A DNA stretch of 64,000 nucleotides, taken from the NCBI RefSeq assembly GCF_000186705.1, contig NZ_AEUE01000004.1, positions 1 through 64,000 of the forward strand, given 5' to 3'. Shown piece by piece: positions 17,253 through 24,824 of this stretch (position 1 is its first letter; each line of letters starts with the position of its first letter). The notes beneath the pieces are model-generated. The model searched no databases and was not told where the DNA came from. It saw only the letters and a program-made list of their open reading frames with translations. Made by a program: the position numbers and the translations under genes. The stretch is from Citromicrobium sp. JLT1363 (GTDB taxonomy: Bacteria; Pseudomonadota; Alphaproteobacteria; Sphingomonadales; Sphingomonadaceae).

Positions 17253-18398
17253 ATGATACCGAGGACTGTCGTTCGCATCACAGGGCCCGCTCTGGGCGCA
17301 GCATGTGCCTTGTTCGTGCCCGGTCCGGTGAGTGCGCAGGATTCCGAAGCCGCTTTCCGCGATCATCCCTTCCTCCTGTTCGACGAGGCCGACAGCCGGA
17401 CGGCGGATGTGTCGCTTGGCGATCTGGACGGCGACGGCGACCTCGATGTGGCCGCCGCCAATGGCCGGCACTGGCCGCAGCAGGACTGGCTGTTTCTGAA
17501 CGCCGGGAACGGCCGCCTGCTGGAAGCCGTGCCGCTGGGCGAGGTGCGCTCCACCAGCTACACCATCCGTCTGGGCGATCTGGACGCGGACGGCGATCTC
17601 GATGCCGTTGTGGTGCGCGATACGCTGCCCGCGCTCGTCTATCTCAATGATGGAAACGCCCGTTTTGTGTTGCACTCTGCCGTGCCGGACAGTGCCATTC
17701 CCGCGCGCTCGGCCAGTCTGATCGACCTCGACGGCGACGGGGCTCTCGATCTCGTCGTCGCGGCGCGCAGGGGCGTCGATCCGGTCCATTACGGGCTGGG
17801 CGGGGGCGCCTTCGCACAGCCGGTCGGCCTGCCGGACGAAGGTTTCGGTTCGACCGGCCTGGCACCTGCCGATCTGGATGGGGACGGGGATACGGACCTC
17901 GTGATGGCCCGGCGTGACGGAGCCCCCAGCGTGGTGTTCGTGAACCAGGGCGCCCGCGCGTTCGAACCGCGGCCGCTGGCGGGGAGCAGGGGCGATCATC
18001 GCAAAGCTGCGACGGGCGATTTCGATGGCGATGGGCGGCCCGATATCGTGCTCGTCTCGACACAGGGGCCACACAAGCTCTACCTGCAAAAGGCCGACGG
18101 CTCCTTCGGATCGCCGCGTCCGTTCGGCGAGGGGAGAGCGGGAATCCAGTCCATCGCGGCCGCGGACCTCGATGGGGATGGCGATATCGATCTGGTTGCC
18201 GGTGTCGACGGCGCGAACCTCGTCCTGCGCAACGCGGGCGATGGGCGCTTTGCAGCCGAGGAACTGCCCGGCGATCCTGCGGATACCTACGGCGTGGCGG
18301 TGGGCGACATGAATGGCGACGGTCTTCCCGATATCGTCTTCGCCAATTCCGACGCACCCAATGCCGTCCTGCTGGGTGTCGCACCGGCGGGCGACTGA
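17253..18398 (+). CDS. Secreted FG-GAP/VCBS seven-repeat beta-propeller protein
   Basis: 381 residues from ATG 17253. The N terminus (MIPRTVVRITGPALGAACALF...VSAQD) is a signal peptide. Seven repeats carry calcium-binding-like loops of the form DxDxDGxxD: DLDGDGDLD, DLDADGDLD, DLDGDGALD, DLDGDGDTD, DFDGDGRPD, DLDGDGDID and DMNGDGLPD, at about 50-residue spacing. Seven FG-GAP/VCBS repeats fit a seven-bladed propeller, seen in integrin-like surface proteins. No catalytic domain is attached. Function unknown; probably surface or periplasmic binding. Confidence 0.88.
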   Translation: MIPRTVVRITGPALGAACALFVPGPVSAQDSEAAFRDHPFLLFDEADSRTADVSLGDLDGDGDLDVAAANGRHWPQQDWLFLNAGNGRLLEAVPLGEVRSTSYTIRLGDLDADGDLDAVVVRDTLPALVYLNDGNARFVLHSAVPDSAIPARSASLIDLDGDGALDLVVAARRGVDPVHYGLGGGAFAQPVGLPDEGFGSTGLAPADLDGDGDTDLVMARRDGAPSVVFVNQGARAFEPRPLAGSRGDHRKAATGDFDGDGRPDIVLVSTQGPHKLYLQKADGSFGSPRPFGEGRAGIQSIAAADLDGDGDIDLVAGVDGANLVLRNAGDGRFAAEELPGDPADTYGVAVGDMNGDGLPDIVFANSDAPNAVLLGVAPAGD

Positions 18399-18405
18399 TT
18401 ATCCG

Positions 18406-18861
18406 ATGACCTCCATTGTCCTGGTTCACCCGGAAATCCCCGGCAATACCGGCGCGGTCGGGCGCACCTGCGTCGCGCTCGACATGGAGCTGGTGCTGAT
18501 CCACCCGCTCGGCTTCGTCATCACCGATACCCGGCTGAAGCGATCCGGGCTCGATTACTGGCAGCACATCCGGCTGGCCGAGTTCGCCAGCTGGGAGGCT
18601 TTCCTTGCCGAGCGGGCGCCGCGCGCCGACCAGATGTTCCTGTTCGAGGAATATGCTCCGCGAAGCTTCTACGAGCCCGTTTATCCAGACGATGCCTACC
18701 TCGTCTTCGGGAAGGAGACGAAGGGCCTGCCGCAGCCGATCGTCGAGGCGCACCGTGATCGCATGGTGTGCCTGCCGATGCGCAGCGACAAGGTCCGCTC
18801 GCTCAATCTGGCGAACACCGTGGCCGCGGCGGCCTATCAGGCAATCCGCCCTAGTTCGTGA
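18406..18861 (+). CDS. trmL: tRNA (cytidine(34)-2'-O)-methyltransferase TrmL
   Basis: 151-residue SPOUT methyltransferase that 2'-O-methylates the wobble base of tRNA-Leu. Typical features are VLVHPEIPGNTGAVGRTC near the N terminus, the AdoMet knot region YLVFGKETKGLPQPIV and VRSLNLANTVAAAAYQ. It ends overlapping the 3' end of the convergent SH3-domain gene by eleven bases. Confidence 0.94.
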   Translation: MTSIVLVHPEIPGNTGAVGRTCVALDMELVLIHPLGFVITDTRLKRSGLDYWQHIRLAEFASWEAFLAERAPRADQMFLFEEYAPRSFYEPVYPDDAYLVFGKETKGLPQPIVEAHRDRMVCLPMRSDKVRSLNLANTVAAAAYQAIRPSS

Positions 18862-19624
18862 GAGTATAGGTTGCGGTGCAGGTCCACGCCGCGTCGCCCG
18901 TGCCGGTTTCGCGGCATGCCACGCGGTTGCCATCGGGCCGCTGGCCGACGGGCTTGTCGTATTCGTTCTCTGCCTTCACCGACATGCGCATGGATGCGAC
19001 CACCTGCGAGGGCCCAGTCGCGCTGACCTGCACCGTGCGGGCTTGCGGGGCGTCTCCGGTATCGTCTTCCACGTAGGGTTCGTCCGAATCCTGCGCGCCG
19101 CTGGCATCGACATAGCGCGAATAGACCCAGCCGGTGGGGCATGTACCCGAATAGGCGCGGGGCGAGCCGACCGGATCCGCCAGCCCGCATTCGTCGGCAT
19201 CACCCAGCGTCCCGTCGGACAGATAGACGATGCCGAACCAGTCGCCCTGCCGATCGCAGACATAGAAGGGCGTATCGTCCTCCAGCTGGTCGATCTGGCT
19301 TGCATCGCTCGTCGGTGCATCGCGTACGGACAGGAAATCGTCTTCGCCGCCGGGCAGGTTGGCCACGCGGCCAATACGTTCGCAGGCGCTTTCTTGCGGC
19401 CCGTCGCGCCCGATCCTGACGGCCAGCGCCCGCTGCTCGGTGACGGAGATCGGCTCGGGCGTTTCCGCATCGTCGATTTCGCTGGACGAGATGATGGACG
19501 ACACATCGGCCGCAGGGGCCGGCTCCCCGTCGCTCGAACTGCGCTGGCCGAGCAGGAACGCCACCGCTGCGACCAGAAACACGATAATCGCGCCGAGAAC
19601 CAGCATCGTTCGGTTGATCTGCAT
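18851..19624 (-). CDS. Membrane-anchored protein with SH3-like domain
   Basis: 257 residues. One N-terminal membrane helix (about 7-25) is followed by an acidic linker and an SH3_3-like segment (about 98-140: FLSVRDAPTSDASQIDQLEDDTPFYVC, GDWFGIVYL). A Cys-containing C-terminal part (about 190-257) has no family I recognise, with CRETGTGDAAWTCTATYTL. Predicted in the periplasm. No enzymatic motif visible. Probably cell-wall or envelope binding. Confidence 0.75.
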   Translation of the reverse strand: MQINRTMLVLGAIIVFLVAAVAFLLGQRSSSDGEPAPAADVSSIISSSEIDDAETPEPISVTEQRALAVRIGRDGPQESACERIGRVANLPGGEDDFLSVRDAPTSDASQIDQLEDDTPFYVCDRQGDWFGIVYLSDGTLGDADECGLADPVGSPRAYSGTCPTGWVYSRYVDASGAQDSDEPYVEDDTGDAPQARTVQVSATGPSQVVASMRMSVKAENEYDKPVGQRPDGNRVACRETGTGDAAWTCTATYTLTN

Positions 19625-19849
19625 CGTGTCCTCCGCGCGCGCCGCGCCGTTCTCCCGTGGCGCATCCTAAGCCACGAAATGCGATTCACGGGAAGATCGA
19701 AAAAGGCCGGATACTGCGTCGAAAGGCTGTGTGTCGGAGCGCTATCGCAAGACACTGCGTAGAAATACCCGTGCGTGAATTTCGCTATTCCGACGCGACC
19801 ATTCGGCTTAGTTTACCGGCGGGATCAAAAACTTGAGGGGCCATTCTTC

Positions 19850-20440
19850 GTGAAACATCTGTGTTTCGCCTTGCTCGCGCTGCCATTGGCCAGCGCGGCG
19901 CAAGCGCAATATGTCGAATCCAACGCACCACCGGTGCACCATTTCTCCGCCGCCGAGATCGAAGCCGTGCCGATGCCTGAGCTCGCATTCGATGCAAGCC
20001 AGGTCGCGCAGGACGATTTCGAGAAGTATTTCTACTTCCACCGGCCCGACACCACCTTCGATGTCGCCTTCCTGGATATCACCGAATGCGACGCGCTGAC
20101 CAGCGGCCTGACCTTCTATGGCGGCGCATCCCAGTCGATGATCAACCAGCAGATATTTCAATACGGCATGGCCGGCGCGATCGGCGGGGCGATCGGATCG
20201 GTGCTCGCCGATGCGATCTTCGGGTCCGGCGAACGCCGCAAGCAGCGCCGCATCAACATGCGCAACTGCATGTATTACAAGGGTTACGATCGCTACGGGC
20301 TGGAAAAGGACCTGTGGCAGGAGTTCAACTTCGAAGAAGGCAACAGCCGCGAGGAAGCGGAAAGCCGCGCACAAAAGCTGATGATGCAGGCCCGCGTCGC
20401 ATCTGGCCCCAAGCCCGAGCAGGAGGCACTTCAGCCATGA
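19850..20440 (+). CDS. Secreted protein with glycine-zipper segment, function unknown
   Basis: 196 residues from GTG 19850, chosen because GAGGGG lies about ten bases upstream and the protein then begins with a clean signal peptide (VKHLCFALLALPLASAAQAQ). A hydrophobic Gly-rich stretch (MAGAIGGAIGSVLADAIFG) at about residues 120-140 resembles a glycine zipper of outer-membrane lipoproteins. The rest is unrecognised. Its TGA overlaps the ATG of the following gene, so the two are likely co-translated. Confidence 0.7.
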   Translation: MKHLCFALLALPLASAAQAQYVESNAPPVHHFSAAEIEAVPMPELAFDASQVAQDDFEKYFYFHRPDTTFDVAFLDITECDALTSGLTFYGGASQSMINQQIFQYGMAGAIGGAIGSVLADAIFGSGERRKQRRINMRNCMYYKGYDRYGLEKDLWQEFNFEEGNSREEAESRAQKLMMQARVASGPKPEQEALQP

Positions 20441-21471
20441 TCGCACGCATGATGACCGCCGCCGCCGTCTCGGCCCTTCTGCTGGGTGCAGCGCCTGCGA
20501 TTGCCCAGGAAGTCGAGAAGGATGCCATCGAGGCGAAGAACCTCGAAAAGGGCAAGCAGAGCATTTCCGCCGAGCGCGCCTACATCTTCATAAGTGGGCC
20601 TGCCCGCTCCAACGGGCTGTTCTACAAGACGCCGACCGAAGAGGATCTCGCCCTGTTCCAGGAGGAATGGGAAGAGGAATACGCCGACGCGCGCAAGAAG
20701 TACGAGCGCAAGCTGGAGGACTATCTCAGGCAGCAGAAGGACCTCAGCGAGGGCCGCATGCCCCCCGGAACGCGCCAGCTGGAGAAGCCGGACGAGGTGA
20801 CCCGGGAAACCTTCTCGATCGGGCCGGTCGAACGCCGTCTGACCGTGGGCTGGGGCCCGATGTACGTGTTCGACAAGGACAAGGACGAGAGTGGCGAGAA
20901 GACCTTCTCGTACCTGATGGAAGTCGATCCGGGCGAATATACCTATTACGGGGCGATCTTCATGAACCCCAACGGTTCGGCAATGGGCACGTGCATGTGC
21001 ATGGGCAGCGTCAAGTTCGAAGCGAAGGCGGGCGTGGTGACCAATCTAGGCGATTTCACGACCCTGCGCTGGGTCGATGACGAGGCCGGGCGCCAGGTCG
21101 ACGTCAACTGGGACGAGCTTGCCGACAAGCGCGATCCCGCGCGTCCGGTGGATTACAGCGTGCCTGCGGCACTGGCGGACTACGAAGTCGTGCGCGCGGA
21201 CCTGCGGGCGGCCGGCAAGGTGGACAACTGGTACGGGATCATGATCTCGCGCCTGCCCCCGGTGGACGGCGTCCTCGCCTACGAGCGCGACCGGATCGTG
21301 GACGTGAAGGAAAAGAGCCGGATGCAGGCGCAGGCGGCGGCAAGGCCGAGCCCGATTGCGGTATCGACCCCCTCTACCGCTCCGGCCCAGGCGGCAGCGC
21401 AGGAAGACGGCGATACGAACGCCAGTTCCGAAACGGCAACCGCGAGCGAGCAGGAACCGGCCGCGAACTGA
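20437..21471 (+). CDS. Secreted protein of unknown function, coupled to the upstream gene
   Basis: 344 residues; signal peptide ends at about residue 23 (LLLGAAPAIAQ). A charged helical stretch at about 65-110 (LFQEEWEEEYADARKKYERKLEDYLRQQ) is followed by a beta-rich part with a CMCMG segment (about residues 186-190) and then a Pro/Ala/Gln-rich disordered tail. No family recognised. Strong coupling with the preceding gene points to a shared envelope role. A bidirectional terminator follows. Confidence 0.72.
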   Translation: MIARMMTAAAVSALLLGAAPAIAQEVEKDAIEAKNLEKGKQSISAERAYIFISGPARSNGLFYKTPTEEDLALFQEEWEEEYADARKKYERKLEDYLRQQKDLSEGRMPPGTRQLEKPDEVTRETFSIGPVERRLTVGWGPMYVFDKDKDESGEKTFSYLMEVDPGEYTYYGAIFMNPNGSAMGTCMCMGSVKFEAKAGVVTNLGDFTTLRWVDDEAGRQVDVNWDELADKRDPARPVDYSVPAALADYEVVRADLRAAGKVDNWYGIMISRLPPVDGVLAYERDRIVDVKEKSRMQAQAAARPSPIAVSTPSTAPAQAAAQEDGDTNASSETATASEQEPAAN

Positions 21472-21500
21472 CACGGGGCCACTCGGCCGGGCACAAAGAA

Positions 21501-21535
21501 AAAGGGCCGTCGGAGCGATCCGGCGGCCCTTTCGA
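21501..21535. terminator. Bidirectional terminator between converging genes
   Basis: Stem AAAGGGCCG..CGGA / TCCG..CGGCCCTTT with a GCGA loop, A-rich on the left and T-rich on the right, so it can end transcription in both directions. It lies after the secreted gene pair (plus) and after the small minus-strand gene. Confidence 0.8.
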
Positions 21536-21555
21536 TTTGTGTATGAAGGCTGGCC

Positions 21556-21861
21556 TCAGCCCTGGCGTTCGCCGGTCAGCGGCATGTCGCCGAAGGCGCC
21601 TGCGTTCACCTTGCCGGTCAGCTGGTCGCCGTCGACCGTGGCTTCGCAGTTGAGTTCCATCGGCATGGGGACGGTCATATCCATCTTCCAGCGCAGCGTG
21701 TTGCCATCGATGGTGCCATCCTTGACGTCCATCGAGCCCATGCCGCCGGCCATGGAGCCGGTGAAGGTGTTGCCATCGTCGCCGGGGACGACGGTAAAGG
21801 TGCCCTTCTGGTCGCCCATCGGGCTCTTCACGACGGTTTCGTAGGTTCCGGCTACGGACAT
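21556..21861 (-). CDS. Small cytoplasmic beta-rich protein, unknown
   Basis: 101 residues, no signal peptide, with alternating strands such as GTYETVVKSPMGDQKGTFTVV, DGNTFTGSMAGGMGSMDV and MELNCEATVDGDQLTGKV. The layout, with repeated T-G-x turns, resembles small lipocalin/AttH-like beta-barrel fragments but I cannot assign a family. ATG 21859-21861. An adjacent AGCGGTACTCC upstream gives a weak ribosome site. Confidence 0.7.
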   Translation of the reverse strand: MSVAGTYETVVKSPMGDQKGTFTVVPGDDGNTFTGSMAGGMGSMDVKDGTIDGNTLRWKMDMTVPMPMELNCEATVDGDQLTGKVNAGAFGDMPLTGERQG

Positions 21862-21933
21862 AAGCGGTACTCCTCTCGCGTTGGTGCTGGGTAGGGCGGG
21901 CCATCGCCCGCACCTACACTGATGTCAATAACG

Positions 21934-24774
21934 TTACTCGGGCTGGACGGTTTCCACCGGCAGACCGAGAGATTCCAGCTGCGGACGGACCTGTTCGGCA
22001 TCGCCCACGATCACCCAGGTGAAGCGATCGGGATCGATCGCGGCGCGGGCGGCAGCGTCCAGGCTCTCGCGCGTCTGGGCGCGATAGCTCTCGGCCAGCG
22101 TCTCCTGATAATCCATCGGGCGATCGTACATCACGTTGCCCTGGATCGCGCTGAGCACCGCACCGGCGGTTTCGTACTGGCCGGGCAGCTGCAGGATCTC
22201 GTTGTTGACGATCCGGGTCAGCTCTTCGTCGGTGACGCCGCGCGTGGTGACGAATTCGTCCACCTCGCGGATCAGCTCGGCCATGGCATCGCCCGTCCGG
22301 TCTGCCTGGACCGGCGCGGACACGAAGTAGGAGACCGCGTTTTCCTGCCGGTTCACGCTGCCGCGCACGCCGTAGCTCCAGCCCTTGGTCTCGCGCAGGT
22401 TCATGTTGAGCCGGGCGAGGAAGTTGCCGCCGAGTGCGTTATTGGCATTGTACAGATCGATGATCGCCGGGTCCTTGGCGTCCACATCGGTGATCTGCCC
22501 GCCAATGATGTAGCTCTGCGGCGAGTTGGGCCGGTTGACGAGCACGATCCGCGAGCTTTCGGGCGCCTTGGCGATATTGTCGAACGCCTTGGTTCCCTTG
22601 GGCACGGAGGGCGCCTGCCAGTTGCCGAAAGCGGCTTCGAGGCCGGGCATCACTTCGGACAGCGCCATGTCGGACACCACGAAGATGTCCGCATTGTCGG
22701 GGCGCAGCCAGCGCTGCTTGAAATCGATCAGGTCCTCACGGGTGATCGCCTGCACGGTCTCCACCGTCTCCGGCGCGCCATAGGCATTGTTGCTGCCGTA
22801 GATCAGCGGAGAGATCGTGAAGAACGCAAGCCCTTCGGGCGACTTGAGCGACTGCTGGATGCCGGTGACGGTCTGCGTCCGCACCCGCTCCAGCTCATCC
22901 TGGTCGAAAGCCGGGTTGCGAACGATATCGGTCATCAGTTCGAGCGAGGGCGCGAGATTTGCACTGAGCGAGGACAGCGTCACCGTGGAGCGGTCCGAAC
23001 CGCCACCGAAGGAAATGACCGCGCCGAGGCGTTCCTTGGCTTCGGCGAGCTCCTGCGAGGTGCGGGTGGTGGTGCCTTCGTCCATCAGGCCGAGCGTCAG
23101 GCCTTCGAGGCCACGCTTTTCGAGCGGGTCGGCTGCCGAACCGGCATCGAAGGAAAGCGCCACCCGCGTGACCGGCACCGCATCGCGCTGCGCGTAGTAG
23201 ACGGTGATCCCGTTGGAGAGCGTCGTCTCCGTCACATCGGGGAATTCCAGATCGCTCAGCTCGCTGATCGGCGGGGCAGGGCGTTCCTTGGTCACGGTGA
23301 TCTCGTTCGCGCCCGGGGCCGCTTCGGCCTCGTCCGCATCGCTGGCGGCAACCGAGGCCGCTTCCTCGTACTCGCCGGTGCGTTCGCCCGGCTGCAGCAC
23401 CAGCGTGAGGCTGGGCTTGGTCATCCACTTCTTCATCGCGGCCTGCACTTCGGCCGGGGTCAGCGTGGCGAGGATTTCAAGCTGGCGTTCGAAGAAGCCG
23501 GGATCGCCGGCGAGCACTTCGCCCTGCGCCAGCGTCACCGCCTTGCCGCCGAAGCCGCCCACCTGCTCAAGCCCGCGGATCGTGCTCGCAAGGTTGGCGG
23601 TGGCCGAACGGCGCACTTCGTCTTCGGTCGGGCCTTCGGCAATGTACTGCGCGATGATCTCGTCCAGCCGCTTCTCGACCGTCTCGATTTCCACGCCGGG
23701 GCGCACGGTCGCGCCCAGGTTGAGGATGCCGACACGCTGGAAGGCGAAGTTGCCTGCGCTGACGCCCACGGCGATCTGTTCGTCGCGCACCAGCATGTTG
23801 TCCAGCCGGCTCGATGCGAGGCCGCCGAGGATGTTGGCGCCCACGGTGAGCGCGGTCAGATCGCGGTCGGTGATGCCGGGGACGGACCAGTACTTGGCGA
23901 TGTTCGCCGCAGCGACCTGATCCTGCATGACGACGCGGACGTCTTCAGTCAGTTCGGTCACCTTGGCCTGCGCCGGTTCGTTCACCGGGCCGCGCGCGAT
24001 CGGGCCGAAGTACTTTTCCACCAGCGGGCGCGCTTCGGCAGGCGAGATATCGCCCGCGAGCACGAGCGTGGCGTTGTTGGGTCCGTAATTGTCGCGGAAC
24101 CAGTTGCGCACATCCTCGAGGCTGGCCGCATCCAGATCGGCCATCGAGCCGATCGGGGTGTGATCGTAGGGGTGGCCTTCGGGGTAGAGCGTCTTGACGA
24201 TTTCGTAGAACACGAGGCCGCCGGGCTGGTTGTCGCCCTGGCGCTTTTCGTTCTGGACGACGCCGCGCTGGTTATCGAGCTTTTCCTGCGTCACCGCGCC
24301 CAGCAGGTAACCCATGCGGTCGCTTTCCAGCCACAGGGCGCGTTCCAGCGCGCCGGTAGGCACGGTCTGGAAGTAGTTGGTGCGGTCGAAATTGGTGGTG
24401 CCGTTGTAATCGGTCGCGCCCATTTCCTGCAGGTACTGGAAATAGTCGTTGGGCGCGTTTTCCGACCCGTTGAACATCAGGTGTTCGAACAGGTGCGCGA
24501 AGCCGGTCTGGCCCTTGGGCTCGTCCTTGGAGCCGACATTGTACCACACGGCCACGCCCACGATGGGGGCCTTGCGGTCTTCGTGAACGATCACGGTCAG
24601 CCCGTTTTCGAGCTGGAATTCCTCGTAGGGAATGGCGACCTCGTCGACGAGGTTCTGCAGCGGAGCCACGTCCTGCGCGGCAGCTTCCTGTGCCTGGGCC
24701 GGGACGGCGATAACCGCCGGGGCGGCGAGCGCTACGGCGAGCGCCGCGAGGCTGGTCTTGGTGGTCTTGAGCAT
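21934..24774 (-). CDS. M16-family zinc metallopeptidase (pitrilysin-like), two-half form
   Basis: 946 residues from ATG 24772-24774, which is followed by a signal peptide (MLKTTKTSLAALAVALAAPA...AQA). The M16 zinc motif HxxEH is HLFEH at residues 94-98. Two M16 halves are present in one chain (the second begins near residue 530 and lacks the zinc motif), with a Glu/Ala-rich linker. Exported, so probably a periplasmic or outer-membrane protease. The next upstream gene on the minus strand, a penicillin-acylase-type hydrolase, ends 50 bases before its start. Confidence 0.92.
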   Translation of the reverse strand: MLKTTKTSLAALAVALAAPAVIAVPAQAQEAAAQDVAPLQNLVDEVAIPYEEFQLENGLTVIVHEDRKAPIVGVAVWYNVGSKDEPKGQTGFAHLFEHLMFNGSENAPNDYFQYLQEMGATDYNGTTNFDRTNYFQTVPTGALERALWLESDRMGYLLGAVTQEKLDNQRGVVQNEKRQGDNQPGGLVFYEIVKTLYPEGHPYDHTPIGSMADLDAASLEDVRNWFRDNYGPNNATLVLAGDISPAEARPLVEKYFGPIARGPVNEPAQAKVTELTEDVRVVMQDQVAAANIAKYWSVPGITDRDLTALTVGANILGGLASSRLDNMLVRDEQIAVGVSAGNFAFQRVGILNLGATVRPGVEIETVEKRLDEIIAQYIAEGPTEDEVRRSATANLASTIRGLEQVGGFGGKAVTLAQGEVLAGDPGFFERQLEILATLTPAEVQAAMKKWMTKPSLTLVLQPGERTGEYEEAASVAASDADEAEAAPGANEITVTKERPAPPISELSDLEFPDVTETTLSNGITVYYAQRDAVPVTRVALSFDAGSAADPLEKRGLEGLTLGLMDEGTTTRTSQELAEAKERLGAVISFGGGSDRSTVTLSSLSANLAPSLELMTDIVRNPAFDQDELERVRTQTVTGIQQSLKSPEGLAFFTISPLIYGSNNAYGAPETVETVQAITREDLIDFKQRWLRPDNADIFVVSDMALSEVMPGLEAAFGNWQAPSVPKGTKAFDNIAKAPESSRIVLVNRPNSPQSYIIGGQITDVDAKDPAIIDLYNANNALGGNFLARLNMNLRETKGWSYGVRGSVNRQENAVSYFVSAPVQADRTGDAMAELIREVDEFVTTRGVTDEELTRIVNNEILQLPGQYETAGAVLSAIQGNVMYDRPMDYQETLAESYRAQTRESLDAAARAAIDPDRFTWVIVGDAEQVRPQLESLGLPVETVQPE

Positions 24775-24824
24775 TGAGTCCCCTATCGATTCAACGAATT
24801 GAAATTGCGTGACTAAAAGCACGT

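Noticed and set aside
21922-24777. A 951-codon open frame on the plus strand opposite the M16 protease gene
   Set aside because: It lies wholly inside a well-motivated gene on the other strand. Its translation is Arg/Ala/Gly/His-rich without family patterns, as expected from the reverse of GC-rich codons.
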